DNA of 64,000 nucleotides, taken from contig NZ_VJYI01000032.1 in assembly GCF_008065375.1 (NCBI RefSeq), positions 44,643 through 108,642 of the forward strand, read 5' to 3'. The position numbers and the translations under genes are program-made. Within the stretch, counting starts at the first letter, position 1. The number at the start of each line of letters is the position of its first letter. Positions 1 to 9,242 of this stretch are shown in pieces. The DNA is from Nonomuraea sp. SYSU D8015 (GTDB lineage: Bacteria; Actinomycetota; Actinomycetes; Streptosporangiales; Streptosporangiaceae). The notes under the pieces were generated by a model. The model was not told where the DNA came from and searched no databases. It saw only the letters and a program-made list of their open reading frames with translations.

Positions 1-1
1 G

Positions 2-256
2 GTGGACGCGCGGGTCGCCGGTCTGGGGTGCCCCGATGAGCTCCTCCAATGGCATGCCGTGCGCCCTGGCCAGCGGGAGGAGGAGCTCGAGGTTCGGCCG
101 CCGCCCGCCGCTCTCCAGGCGCGACAAAGTGCTCTCCGAGATGCCGGTCTCCGCGGCCAGGTCGGCCAGGGTCAGGTCGCGATGGCGGCGCAACCGCCGA
201 AGCCTCGGCCCCAGGGCCGTCAGCGCGGCGTCGAGATCGTCGTCCACAGTGGCCAT
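2..256 (-). CDS. XRE-family transcriptional regulator, N-terminal part (cut by window edge)
   Basis: Read leftward from ATG at 256, the frame stays open to the window edge (85 codons seen). Residues about 15-70 form a Cro/C1-type helix-turn-helix: an Arg-rich first helix, then LTLADLAAETGISESTLSRLE, the recognition helix ending in the usual SRLESG pattern. Many actinomycete proteins with this N-terminus carry a C-terminal cupin ligand domain, but that part is outside the window. The gene is divergent from the MFS exporter that starts at 487, so it probably regulates that exporter and itself (inference). A 15-base palindrome lies between them. Confidence 0.8.
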   Translation of the reverse strand, partial: MATVDDDLDAALTALGPRLRRLRRHRDLTLADLAAETGISESTLSRLESGGRRPNLELLLPLARAHGMPLEELIGAPQTGDPRVH

Positions 257-266
257 CCATGCTGAC

Positions 267-373
267 TCGGCAACGGGGGCGCAAGCGCCAGGCGGCTGGA
301 ATGTCCGGCTATGGCATCAACCGCCCGCGTACGCGCTCGCATTCCCGCAGGGCCTCTCTTGCCGAGTCGGCAA
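267..373. promoter_or_regulatory. Candidate operator between the XRE regulator and MFS exporter
   Basis: Positions 359-373 read TTGCCGAGTCGGCAA, a perfect 7+1+7 palindrome. Its right half, TCGGCAA, recurs at 267-273, exactly 100 bases away and directly beside the start codon of the XRE gene. A dyad plus a phased half-site in a divergent promoter region fits an autoregulatory HTH operator. Operator function is inferred; no -35/-10 assignment is attempted. Confidence 0.4.
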
Positions 374-486
374 TTTTTAGTGCGTCCGCGTCCGGGAGTG
401 ACGCAGACTCCCAGCCGTGCCACGCCGGCCAGGCGCCGAACACATGTCAGTGCCAGAGCCGGCCACAGTCAGAAAGGACGCCCACG

Positions 487-1947
487 GTGAGCATCCAACC
501 CCTCCAGAGCTCCCGGTACGATCCGGGCCACGACCGCGTCGTCCCACCGGATCAACGGTCGGCGGCGACCGGCGACCACCTACCCTCCGCACAGCGGCTG
601 CGTTACCCGGCGGTCATCGTGTTGTGCCTCACCCAGCTCATCCTGGTGATCGACAACAGCGTGGTGAACGTCGCGTTGCCGCAGATCCGCCACGCGCTGG
701 GCTTCTCGGCGACCGGCCTGTCCTGGGTGGTCACCTCCTACGCCCTGGTCTTCGGCGGGCTGGTGCTGCTCAGCGGCAAGGTGGGGTCGATCATCGGCCC
801 GCGCCGCGCCCTGCTGATCGGCGTGTCGATCTTCACCGTTGCCTCGGCGCTGGGCGGCGTGGCCACCACGCCGGCCATGCTCATCGCTGCCCGCGTCATG
901 CAGGGTCTGGGAGCGGCAATGGCCGCGCCGGGCACCCTCGTGCTGCTGATGTCGATCACCCGGCCGGGCCCGCAGCGCGCCCGGGCGATGAGCGTGTTCG
1001 TGTTGTCCATCGGCATCGGCGCCGGGCTCGGTCTGGTGCTCGGCGGGCTGCTGACCACGTCCCTGGGCTGGGAATGGGTGATGTTCGTCAATGTCCCGGT
1101 CGGTCTGGTCGTCCTCGTCGGGGTACGCACGCTGGTTCCCGAGGCGCCCCGCGCGCCGGCCCGGCTCGACGTCGGCGGGGCCGTCGCGTCCACGATCGGC
1201 ATGACCGCCCTGGTCTACGGGCTCATCAACGCCGAGTCGCAGGGCTGGGCCAGTCCGTCGGTCCTGGTCTCGTTCGCGCTGGCGATCGCCGGGCTGCTCG
1301 CCCTGGTTCTCGTCGAACGCCGCCATCCCGCCCCGGTGGTGCCGCTGGAGTTCTTCACGCGGATGCGCAGCGCGGCCCCGCTGCTGGCCATGATGCTCAT
1401 CCCGGCGGGCCAGGCCGGTTTCCTCTACTTCGCAGCGCTTTTCACCCAGGACGCCCTGGGCTTCACCCCGCTCCAGACGGGGTTGTCCGTGCTGCCCTTC
1501 AGCGCCGCGTTGCTCGTCACGAACCTGTTGACCAGCCGCCTCGCAACGCGGTACGGGGAGCGGATCATCGGCTCCCTCGGGATGTCCGCCCTGCTGCTTG
1601 GGCTGGTGTGGATGTCGCGCATCGACGCCACCGACACCTTCGCCGGCGGACTGCTCGGGCCGTTCGTCCTGCTCGGCCTCGGCGCGGGACTGACCGTCGC
1701 GCCGCTCACCGCCGTCATCATGCACCAGGCGCCGCCCGCCCACCTCGGCGCCGCCTCCAGCCTCAATCAAGCCATGCAGCAGCTCGGCGGCGCGCTCGGC
1801 CTGGCCGTGATGACCACCGTCTACGGTGCCGCCGCGGCCGGAGCCGGCGAGGCGGGGGCGATCTCCACCGCCCTCACCGCCGGAGTCGTCTTCCCCCTGC
1901 TCGCCCTGACCCTTTTCGCCACCTGGGCCCGCCCCTCCACGCGCTGA
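487..1947 (+). CDS. MFS drug exporter, DHA2 (14-TMS) type
   Basis: A 486-residue integral membrane protein of the major facilitator superfamily. The GTG at 487 is chosen because AAAGGA precedes it by about 8 bases and because TM1 (about residues 41-62) then sits at normal depth. TM1 ends in DNSVVNVALP, the typical start of DHA2/EmrB-QacA proton-coupled drug exporters, and length and hydrophobic pattern fit about 14 helices. Substrate cannot be read from sequence. The downstream DUF1684 gene is 33 bases away and probably co-transcribed. The divergent XRE gene and a palindrome suggest inducible expression (inference). Confidence 0.87.
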   Translation: MSIQPLQSSRYDPGHDRVVPPDQRSAATGDHLPSAQRLRYPAVIVLCLTQLILVIDNSVVNVALPQIRHALGFSATGLSWVVTSYALVFGGLVLLSGKVGSIIGPRRALLIGVSIFTVASALGGVATTPAMLIAARVMQGLGAAMAAPGTLVLLMSITRPGPQRARAMSVFVLSIGIGAGLGLVLGGLLTTSLGWEWVMFVNVPVGLVVLVGVRTLVPEAPRAPARLDVGGAVASTIGMTALVYGLINAESQGWASPSVLVSFALAIAGLLALVLVERRHPAPVVPLEFFTRMRSAAPLLAMMLIPAGQAGFLYFAALFTQDALGFTPLQTGLSVLPFSAALLVTNLLTSRLATRYGERIIGSLGMSALLLGLVWMSRIDATDTFAGGLLGPFVLLGLGAGLTVAPLTAVIMHQAPPAHLGAASSLNQAMQQLGGALGLAVMTTVYGAAAAGAGEAGAISTALTAGVVFPLLALTLFATWARPSTR

Positions 1948-1980
1948 CCGCGACGACACAAGAAACCGGAGAAAACCACC

Positions 1981-2778
1981 ATGAGCGACGCACCCCTTCC
2001 CGCCGGCCCGCAGGAGTTCACGCGCGCCTGGCAGGAGTGGAGGGCCGGCTGGGAGCAATGGCTCACCCAGCCCCTGGGCTGGCTGGCCGCCACCTCGCAC
2101 GAATGGCTCGGCGACACGCCCCAGAACCATCCCGGGCTGCCCGGCCTGTGGTGGCAGAACGGGGACGCCATCCACATCGACCCGCAGGGCACCCCGATGG
2201 CCTTCGACGGTGAGACCTTCACCACCGAACGGCGGCTCGTCCTGGCCGGCGCCCACGACGACGTCCGCGTCACCGTGGGGGACCTGGAAGTGGGCATCAC
2301 CTACCGCGGCACGTACCTGATCGTGACCTACGACCCGAGCTCACCGGCCCGGCCCGACTTCGACGGTGTGCCCACCTACGAACCCAGCCCGGCATGGGTG
2401 CTCCCCGGCCGGCTCGAACGGCTGGACGCGCCGGCGTCCATCACGCTCGACTCCGTGGGCTGGGACGCCCACACCCACGAGTCGCCCGGTCAGGTGCGCT
2501 TCTCGTACGCGGGCAGCGAGCACACCCTCCAGGTGCTCAACTCACACGGGATGCTGCTCACCGTCTTCACCGACGCCACCAGCGGCGTCACCACCTACGG
2601 GGCCGGCCGCTCCCTGGACATCCCCGAACCGGACGCCGACGGCAACGTGGTCCTGGACTTCAACCACTCGGTCAACCTGCCGTGCGCGTTCAGCGAGCAC
2701 TTCCCCATCTGCCCGCTGCCGCCATCGGGCAACCGGCTGTCCTTCGCGATCGAGGCCGGCGAGAAGACACCCCATTGA
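1981..2778 (+). CDS. DUF1684 family protein
   Basis: A 265-residue soluble protein with ACCGGAGAAAACC upstream of ATG 1981. The C-terminal half carries the pattern I associate with DUF1684: a DFNHSVNLPCAFSEHF segment, then CPLPPSGNRLSF and a terminal AGE (about residues 225-262). The biochemical role of the family is not established. The N-terminus (about residues 10-55) is Trp-rich. It follows the MFS exporter by 33 bases and is likely its operon partner. No signal peptide or membrane segment is visible. Confidence 0.8.
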   Translation: MSDAPLPAGPQEFTRAWQEWRAGWEQWLTQPLGWLAATSHEWLGDTPQNHPGLPGLWWQNGDAIHIDPQGTPMAFDGETFTTERRLVLAGAHDDVRVTVGDLEVGITYRGTYLIVTYDPSSPARPDFDGVPTYEPSPAWVLPGRLERLDAPASITLDSVGWDAHTHESPGQVRFSYAGSEHTLQVLNSHGMLLTVFTDATSGVTTYGAGRSLDIPEPDADGNVVLDFNHSVNLPCAFSEHFPICPLPPSGNRLSFAIEAGEKTPH

Positions 2779-2888
2779 CGCAGGACAAGCACGGCACCAC
2801 CTTCACCAGATCAGCCATGGGGGTGGTACCGCCCGCGGTTGACACCAGTCCTTCACCCAGCACGCATCGATGAAAGAGGAAATCAAGC

Positions 2889-3884
2889 ATGACGGCCGAT
2901 CACTCAGGCAACTGATCATGTGTGATCAGGTCCCGCTGGTTATACCGCTGCCGTCTACGCGGCGCGGGCGCGGCTCGAACCGTTGGTGTTCGAGGGCAGC
3001 CAGTTCGGCGGTGCACTGATGACGACTACGGAGGTCGAGAACTTCCCCGGCTTTCCGCGATGGCATCCAGGGGCCGGAGCCGATGCAGGAAATGCGCATG
3101 CAGGTCCAGCGCTTCGGCGCCGAGCTGCGCGCCGAAGACGTCACAGAGCTGGAGCTGACCGGGAAGGTCAAACATGTCGTAGTGGACGGCACACGCTATG
3201 CCGCGCGTTCGGTGATCCTGGCCATGGGCGCCGCCGCACGCTATCTCCAGGTTCCCGGTGAGCAGGAGCTTCTCGGCCGCGGGGTGTCGGCCTGAGCCAC
3301 CTGCGACGGCTTCTTCTTCCGCGACCACGACATCGTGGTGGCCGGCGGCGGCGACTCGGCGATGGAGGAGGCGACCTTCCTGACGAAGTTCGCCAAGTCG
3401 GTCCGATCGTGCACCGCCGCGAAGAGTTCAAGGCGTCCAAGATCATGCTGAGTGTGCCCGCGCGAACAACAAGATCAAGTGGAGGCTGGACTCCCGGATC
3501 GCCGAGGTCGCCGGTGACGGCAGGGTCGTGGCCCTGAAGCGCAGGGATACCGTCACCGGTAAGGAGTCCTCGCTGGCAATCACCGGACTCTTGGTGGCGA
3601 TCGGGCACGAACCGCGCAGCCACCTTGTACGCGGCCAGGTCGGCCTCGACGCGGACGGCTACGTCGTGACGAAGGGCCGGTCGTCGTACACCAACCTGCC
3701 CGGCGTGTTCGCGGCCGACGACCTCGTCGACCGAACCTACCGGCAGGCCATCACCGCGGCCGGCTCAGGCAGCGCCGCCGCGATCGACACGCAGCGATGG
3801 CTGGCGGACAACGCCCAGGTCCACACCGCGCACGCGACCGCCGCGCCGGTCAGCAGACACTACGCGACGACACCCGCGAACTGA
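2889..3884 (+). pseudogene. trxB: Decayed thioredoxin reductase gene
   Basis: Pieces of a TrxB-type flavoprotein are spread over all three forward frames. An FAD-binding-type stretch GYTAAVYAARARLEP lies near 2940, and a central part runs from 3083 with VILAMGAAARYLQVPGE. The NADPH-binding part includes IVVAGGGDSAMEEA near 3333. The C-terminal part (3528-3884) has LPGVFAADDLVDRTYRQA. The redox motif CATCDG at about 3290-3306 reads stop-ATCDG: the first catalytic cysteine codon is TGA. At least three frame changes are present. It cannot make an active enzyme. Confidence 0.88.
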
Positions 3885-3939
3885 TCTCCGCCTGCCCGGC
3901 CAACGCCATTTCCCGCCCGTTCACTCAGAGGAGAATGAC

Positions 3940-4173
3940 ATGTCCAACACCGTGCAGGTCACGGATTCCAGCTTCGCCGACGACGTACTCACCAACGACA
4001 AGCCTGTTCTGGTCGACTCCGGCCGACCTGGTGCGGTCCGTGCAAGATGGTCGCGCCAGTACTTGAGGAGATCGCGGTGGAAAACCGCGAGAGGCTTACT
4101 GTCGTGAAGCTCGACGTCGATGCGAACCCGAACACGGCGCGCGACGCTGGCGGGCCTCGCCGACATCCTTTAG
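3940..4173 (+). pseudogene. trxA: Decayed thioredoxin gene
   Basis: ATG 3940 has a good ribosome-binding site (GAGGAGAATGAC) and opens as MSNTVQVTDSSFADDVL..KPVLVDS, a typical thioredoxin N-terminus. Frame is then lost. The active site WCGPCKMVAPVLEEIA is readable only in another frame (about 4029-4075), and the third part, VVKLDVDANPNTARD, ends abruptly. The expected C-terminal half (IPTL..F..G) is absent. Together with the reductase remnant 55 bases upstream it was once a trxB-trxA operon. Functional copies are presumably elsewhere in the genome (inference). Confidence 0.85.
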
Positions 4174-4357
4174 ATCGCACAGGCGGTCGCGCACGGGACT
4201 GGTGGTCGGGAGCGCGGCGCCCAGGCGCAGAATGATGGCGTCGATGAACCGGTCGGAAGCTTCATGCCCCGTGATCGCTGACGGCCATGCGGCACCGCTT
4301 TGGCGGGCAGCTGCCCAACTCGATGCGGAGCGAAGCCCGACATGGTTCGCGTTTCTC

Positions 4358-4792
4358 CTACTGGCGGCAAATCTCGCCCTCGAAACGGACAACGCCGACA
4401 GCATGCTGCTCTGTCGCGTCTTCGCCTTTCGGCACGCTGACCCAGCCGCGACTCCGGAAGGTGCCAGCGTAACCCGCGAACCTCCCTGTGGCCTTAACCA
4501 CGGTGTACTCCACCTCCAAGATGCTTACTCCATCTTCCGCAGGCGTATACAGGACGGCCCGGTCTTGGGTACGCAGCCAGGAGCCATCCTTGTCGAGAAA
4601 GACGTGATACATCGTGTACTCGAACGTGCCATTGCCGATGCTGTTCAGGTCGCTGGTCGGTTCTCCGTAGGCCGCACCGTCGATCGTGCCTGTCACGGCA
4701 CCGATGCCAGACTTTTCAGTCAGGGTGAAGAGGTTGGCCGTGCCGCCCATGCTGATGCAGGCAGGGGCTTCGGTGTGACGCTGGCTTACCAT
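4358..4792 (-). CDS. Conserved hypothetical protein, small beta-barrel-like
   Basis: 144 residues when started at ATG 4792, which has AAAGGACGAG about 6 bases upstream; a start at 4840 is possible but has no such site. The protein has no signal peptide or membrane segment and is rich in short beta-type stretches with Gly turns, ending in GTFRSRGWVSVPKG and GVVRFEGEIC. This looks like the allene-oxide-cyclase/lipocalin-type barrels of actinomycetes, but I cannot name a family firmly. A perfect palindrome lies about 85 bases upstream. Neighbours are decayed genes, so function is unknown. Confidence 0.6.
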   Translation of the reverse strand: MVSQRHTEAPACISMGGTANLFTLTEKSGIGAVTGTIDGAAYGEPTSDLNSIGNGTFEYTMYHVFLDKDGSWLRTQDRAVLYTPAEDGVSILEVEYTVVKATGRFAGYAGTFRSRGWVSVPKGEDATEQHAVGVVRFEGEICRQ

Positions 4793-4874
4793 TTGACTCG
4801 TCCTTTCCCGGTACAGGAACGCGCATCCATCACCCGCCATGATCAGCGCTCACCCACCCGATAGCCAATAAACA

Positions 4875-4889
4875 TTGCCATGATGGCAA
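4875..4889. promoter_or_regulatory. 15-base palindrome upstream of the small barrel-like gene
   Basis: TTGCCATGATGGCAA is a perfect 7+1+7 inverted repeat in an otherwise AT-rich spacer, 83 bases upstream of the leftward start at 4792. Size and symmetry fit an operator for a TetR- or MarR-type dimer, but no such regulator is adjacent. A 12-base direct repeat GATCGCTTCCCG follows at 4978-4989 and 5000-5011. Confidence 0.35.
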
Positions 4890-5045
4890 ATTGACTGGAC
4901 CGCCGACCCGAGGACCAGAGGCCCAAGGCAGGGAGTTCACGAATTGGGTTGGCCGGGGGCGGAGTAGGTACTCAGAAGATCGCTTCCCGGAATCGGAGTG
5001 ATCGCTTCCCGCACTGGCTGGGCGCCCGTGTTAAGTTCTCAACGC

Positions 5046-5428
5046 TCAGTTCTTCAGCTTGTTGAGGGCGATGGTCTGAGCGGCGGGTGGGGGCTTGATG
5101 GTGAGCTTCATCCCCCAGTCCGAGTAGCGGACATCTACCACCCGGCCCCACCAGCCCTGGCGGTTAATGATGGTCTCGTCTTTTCGGGCCATCGGTACTT
5201 AGACCAGGCCCGGCGCACCAGACCGTCTTTTCCTATCCACAGCCGCCAGTCGATCTTCCACCCGCCGTATTCATCCATGCCCTCACGCAGCTCGGGCCGG
5301 ACGTCCCACAGTTGACGGAACGTCATCTCCCCCTGGTGGAGGGTCGTAGGTGAGCCGTCGTAAGTGTCCGAGGCCGTCGTGGTTGTCGTGGTTGCCAGCA
5401 CAGCTGCGAGCTCGGCTGGCCTGTCCAA
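5046..5428 (-). pseudogene. Remnant of a secreted/lipoprotein-like gene, frameshifted
   Basis: The leftward frame from 5428 encodes about 80 residues (TFRQLWDVRPELREGMDEYG, then WKIDWRLWIGKDGLVRRAW) up to about 5180. There one frame change joins it to a second frame reading WWGRVVDVRYSDWGMKLT and ending in ALNKLKN with a stop at 5046-5048. The fused product resembles the C-terminal half of small actinomycete lipoproteins of the LppX/LolA-like type, but no signal peptide remains. I treat it as a 5'-truncated, frameshifted relic. Confidence 0.4.
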
Positions 5429-5558
5429 ACGTGTGCAGTTCTGTCTTCACCAGCGTCCCACAGCCCTCTACAGTTACTTTTTGCAAGTACTCTGCGACTG
5501 TTTGCAGTCACAGAGTTTGCGGGCCAGGTGAGGGTGGTCGCCGGGATCGGAGCCGGGC

Positions 5559-6055
5559 ATGGCATCGCTGTTGGAACGTTTGGCAGCAGATGAGGCTGCA
5601 ACCCGGCAACAGCTGGCCAATCTGCGTGAGCAGATGCGGTGCTGGAGGAGCGGCTGAGCGAGTTGGCCATTGCGCGCAAGGTGGTCGAGCCGCTGCTGGC
5701 CGAGGAATTCGCCACTCAAGACGCGAGCCGGCCTCGTCCCGCTCAGGATCAGCATTCCGACCCATCCAGGCCGGCCACCAAGCCGGGCCGAACACCGTCG
5801 GATCGGCGCGAGCTGGCCGGAGCGGATGAGCGGGTGGTGGCGGCGATGGCCAGTGCGGGCCGGCCGATGCGGGCCAAGGAGGTGGCCCAGTTGCTGGGTG
5901 AGCCGGGGGTTCGGGGCCGGGTGGAGACTACGCGGGCCCGGCTGACGAAGCTGGTGACGGCCGGCTGGCTGACCCAGGCCGAGCCGGGGCTGTTCGCGAT
6001 CGCCGCCGGAATCAACGGCCATGCCGTGAAGGGAGCCGCTGAAGCCGACGAGTGA
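5559..6055 (+). pseudogene. Coiled-coil/wHTH protein of a transposon, frameshifted
   Basis: ATG 5559 opens MASLLERLAADEAATRQQL, then hits TGA after about 30 codons. Restoring one missing G near 5637 joins it to a frame that continues VLEERLSELAIARKVVEPLL to 6055. The C-terminal half (about residues 95-165) is a winged-helix-like domain (GRPMRAKEVAQLLG..., LTKLVTAGWL). Proteins with this N-terminal coiled coil and C-terminal wHTH are common beside transposases in Streptomyces and relatives. Here it precedes a decayed transposase, supporting one degenerate mobile element over 5.5-7.5 kb. Confidence 0.6.
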
Positions 6056-6059
6056 GGAA

Positions 6060-7400
6060 AGCCCAGTTCGGGCTGGATAAGTCGGTGCCGCGCTGGACCC
6101 GGCCCGCACCGACCGCGCGCCCGCCTGCCCCAGCACGAGGCAGAACAGCACGCCGCGGCCTGGGATGACGACGATCCCGAACACCAGCGCAAACGCGACC
6201 TGCTGCAGACCATCGTCACCCGCTTGGTGCTCACTCCCATCGACCACACCAAGGGGCGCCGAGCTCTCAAGCACTACCAAGGCGACGTCGGCATCGACGC
6301 CACCGTCCTGCCCACCTGAGCCAACCCACCCCGCCCCGGCAAAAGACTGGCCTCGACCGAGATCACCGCAGGCTGGCGCTACTCCGGCGGGGACGGACCG
6401 CCCACCTTCGGCTACAGCGCACCCTCGCCACCGCCGCCCGCACCCGCACCACCCTCGGCGACTTCCCGCAACTGGCGCTCGGCCTGGTCATCGACACCCC
6501 GCACAAACGCGTCGGCCCGAACGCGATCACCGCCCTGCACGGCTTCGCCCCGCTCGGCCTGCCCACCGGCGCCCTCGCGGTCGACCGCGCCTACACCGAT
6601 CAAACCCCCGAGCACTTCGCCCATCCGGCCCGCGCGCTCGGCTACAAGCTGGCACTCGACTACAAACAAGACCAGCGCGGAGTCCAGGGCGACATCCACG
6701 GCGCGCTGCTCATCGACGGCAACCTGGCCTGCCCCCTGATGCCCGAGCGGCTGGCCCGCGCGACCACCGGCCTGGACGACCAAACCGTCCGCACCCCACC
6801 CGAGCAGCTCACTCAGCTGATCGCCGCCCGTGAACCGTATTGGCTCAAACTCAAGCAAGGCCCCGACGCCCAGGGGCGCATCCGGCTGCAATGCCCGGCC
6901 GCCGGCACGTCCCCCTCGGTGACCTGCCCCGCTTCACTCGCCTCCACCGCACCCAAGCCGCGCCGCCCGCCGCGGTGGACCTGACCAACACCCGCCAGCG
7001 CGCCGCGCACACCGCCGCCAAGCCGACCATCCTCCTGCCCGCAGGCGAACCCCTCCGGCCACCCAAGCGCACGGGCGACCCCGCGCACATCTGCCAGCAG
7101 ACCACCATCACCCTGCACCCCGACGATCTCGGCACCAAGGACAAGTCCCGCCAGGACCCGCACTACCTGACCCCGACCTGGCAGGGAAAGTTCAAGTCAT
7201 CCGGGCGGGCCAACACCGAGGGCATCAACGGCCACCTCAAGGGCCACCACATCGACCTCGGCGACCCCAAAAGCCGCCTCGCCCACGGCCGCGTCGCCCA
7301 AACCCTGCTCGCCGCGCTCATGGTCGCCATCGCCAACGAGCTCATCCTGCTGGCCGCAAGTCCACGACCGGCCCGAACCCCCGCCCAAGGAGACCCTCGC
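6060..7400 (+). pseudogene. Decayed transposase
   Basis: Transposase-like pieces alternate between frames. LLQTIVTRLVLTPIDHTKGR near 6200 is followed by an in-frame stop at 6318. An IS1182/IS4-like middle follows (LALGLVIDTPHKRVGPNAI, then LAVDRAYTDQTPEHF, about 6470-6620) and then LALDYKQDQRGVQGDIHG. The C-terminal piece has NGHLKGHHIDLGDPKSRLA and ends ALMVAIANELILLAA (about 7215-7360). Several frame changes and a stop make it non-functional. Family assignment is tentative, and no terminal inverted repeats were found. Confidence 0.6.
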
Positions 7401-7639
7401 AAGCGGCGAACCCCATCTGGACTCGCAACCGCCGACGGCTGCCAGCAGACCACCACCATGCGATTGATCCACCCCGCTGACAACCCGACAGCACTACCTC
7501 GACCGCCGGCTCCCGCACGCCCAGCGGCCAGTCCCTTACGCGCTCCCAGCGGCCTGACACCACCCGCGCCCTTCACCACAGCCGCCACACCAGCCAGAAC
7601 CGGCCCAGCCAGCGCCTTGAAGACCCCGGAAAACGCGAA

Positions 7640-7670
7640 ATCCCGTCCGATCCAGATGATCGGACGGGAT
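7640..7670 (-). terminator. Strong stem-loop downstream of tRNA-Ala
   Basis: ATCCCGTCCGATC (7640-7652) pairs perfectly with GATCGGACGGGAT (7658-7670) around a 5-base loop, a 13-bp stem. It lies 41 bases past the 3' end of the leftward tRNA-Ala gene, and on that strand it is followed by TTCGCGTTTT. It fits an intrinsic terminator for the tRNA transcript. Confidence 0.75.
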
Positions 7671-7711
7671 CCCGTCAACTTCCTTCAGGCCATCTCAAGA
7701 ACGGCCCTGGG

Positions 7712-7785
7712 TGGAGATGAGGGGATTCGAACCCCTGACCCCTTCGATGCGAACGAAGTGCGCTACCGGACTGCGCTACATCCCC
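7712..7785 (-). tRNA. tRNA-Ala (anticodon CGC)
   Basis: The complement of 7712-7785 folds as a full cloverleaf. The acceptor stem is GGGGATG/CATCTCC with discriminator A. The D arm is GCGC...GCGC. The anticodon stem is CTTCG/CGAAG around loop TTCGCAT (anticodon CGC, 7749-7751), and the T arm contains GGTTCGAATCC. CCA is not encoded. CGC reads GCG alanine codons, frequent in this high-GC genome. A strong terminator follows. Confidence 0.95.
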
Positions 7786-7834
7786 AAGGACTCGACTAGG
7801 TTAGCACTCCTTGGATGGTCCTTGCGCCACCGTT

Positions 7835-8419
7835 TCAGTCCCCCACCGCCCGCTTGGGCGGTTCCGCGTACTGGTCGAACAGCACATCCGGGTGTGGCGA
7901 CGTGAGCTCGATCACCTCCGCCGGCGGCTCCTCCACCACGCGCCGCCGCTCCCGCGCCCGCCGCAGCCGTTCGGCGCGCGCCCGGCGGGCCCGTTCGCGG
8001 CGTTCCCTGTCCACGCGTACGGCCACCCGCAGGAACCCCATGTAGGAGAGCATGATCACGATGGATGGCGCCACGCCCCACCACGGGATCATCTCGACCG
8101 CGGCCGTCACGACGGAGGCGATCACCAGCAGTGCGCAGAAGAACAGCAGGCGGCGCCGTCGGGCCACGATGATGGCGCGGCGGCGCAGGCGGAACTGGCG
8201 GACGTCGACCTTCTCGACGACCTCAGGGCCATCCTCCTCGTCCCCGTCCGAGGGGCCCAGGTTGTCGAGGTCGGGCAGCTGGTGCTCGCCCGTGTAGTGC
8301 TCTTCGAGCTCGGCCAGCTCGGCGAGGTTGGTCTTGTCCCTGCGCAGCCACATCGGGATGAGGACGCAAAGCCACATCACCACGATGGCGAGATAGAGGA
8401 GGACGCTGCTCACGACCAC
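7835..8419 (-). CDS. GlpR/SepX-like divisome membrane protein
   Basis: 194 residues with an N-terminal membrane segment (about 2-23), an acidic linker (about 30-70), and an Arg-rich stretch before two further helices (about 90-110 and 115-135). The tail is very basic. The product occupies the position of M. tuberculosis Rv0996, next to rimJ and the gephyrin-like moeA paralogue. In Corynebacterium this pair is Glp and its membrane receptor GlpR, which couple division and polar growth; in Streptomyces the divisome protein SepX appears to be related. Assignment rests on topology and neighbourhood, not on a residue motif. Confidence 0.6.
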   Translation of the reverse strand: MVVSSVLLYLAIVVMWLCVLIPMWLRRDKTNLAELAELEEHYTGEHQLPDLDNLGPSDGDEEDGPEVVEKVDVRQFRLRRRAIIVARRRRLLFFCALLVIASVVTAAVEMIPWWGVAPSIVIMLSYMGFLRVAVRVDRERRERARRARAERLRRARERRRVVEEPPAEVIELTSPHPDVLFDQYAEPPKRAVGD

Positions 8420-8537
8420 CTCCGGGCAGCATGAAGACGCGTGTGGGTTCGTTGCGTCTTCAATCTGCTCACGTCACGCACCGTAAGACCGCGTGTCACT
8501 GATTGACGAGCATTCGGTGCGGTGTGTCGCGAGATCG

Positions 8538-9242
8538 TCAAACCTCTTCGACGGGTGACCCCCCGCGAGCTGCCGACTCACGCGCGCGACGCCACTGCAC
8601 GAGCAGGCCGCCGGGAACGTCCTCGACGGTCAACGCGTAGCAGATGTGGTCGCGCCAGGCTCCGTCGATGTGGAGTTGGCGACGCCGAATGCCTTCTTCC
8701 CTGAATCCGAGCTTCTCAACCACCCTACGGCTGGCGTGATTCTCGGGGCGGATGTTCGCCTCCAGGCGATGCAATCCGGTGGTGAAAAAGCAGTGGTCAA
8801 CGGCCATGGCCAGGGCGGTGGGGGTGATCCCCCGGCCGGCCACGGCGCCGTCGATCCAGTAGCCGACCTGGGCAGAACGGGCGGATCCCCACACGATGGC
8901 GCCCACGGTCAGCTGCCCCGCGAAACGCCCCTCGTACGTGACCACCCACGGCAGCGCCAGCCCCTGCCGGGCCTCCCTGCGCAGGGTGCCGACCATGGAG
9001 ATGTAGGGGCCGAGGCCGGTCCTGAACAGCGGTGTCTCTGGATTGCTCGGCTCCCAGGGACGCAGCCAGTCGGCATTGCGCAGTCTGGTCTCGCGCCACA
9101 CCCGTACGTCACTCAGCCGCAGCGGCCGGAGGCCTACCGGACCTTCGTTCAGTGTCGCCGGCCAGCCACGAAGTCGATCCACGCTCTCATCATCCCCCCA
9201 AGGGGCACGATGTCGCCACGCGTGCACCGAATCCGTGGTCAA
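8538..9242 (-). CDS. rimJ: GNAT N-acetyltransferase, RimJ-like
   Basis: 234 residues of the RimJ/RimL GNAT subfamily, which acetylates protein N-termini or similar amines with acetyl-CoA. A Pro/Leu-rich substrate-binding start (GPVGLRPLRLSDVRVWRE) precedes the acetyl-CoA loop region AQVGYWIDGAVAGRGI (about residues 130-150). A typical C-terminal segment follows: LHRLEANIRPENHASRRVVE, then KLGFREEG (about 165-195). The start ATG 9242 overlaps the stop of mog by four bases (ATGA), supporting this long form; a GTG at 9182 would give a more usual N-terminus. It is the fifth gene of a tightly overlapping leftward operon. Confidence 0.88.
   Translation of the reverse strand: MTTDSVHAWRHRAPWGDDESVDRLRGWPATLNEGPVGLRPLRLSDVRVWRETRLRNADWLRPWEPSNPETPLFRTGLGPYISMVGTLRREARQGLALPWVVTYEGRFAGQLTVGAIVWGSARSAQVGYWIDGAVAGRGITPTALAMAVDHCFFTTGLHRLEANIRPENHASRRVVEKLGFREEGIRRRQLHIDGAWRDHICYALTVEDVPGGLLVQWRRARESAARGGSPVEEV

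Noticed and set aside
580..2256. 558-residue open frame on the minus strand
   Set aside because: It is antisense to the MFS and DUF1684 genes; low-complexity Gly/Arg/Glu composition typical of high-GC shadow frames.
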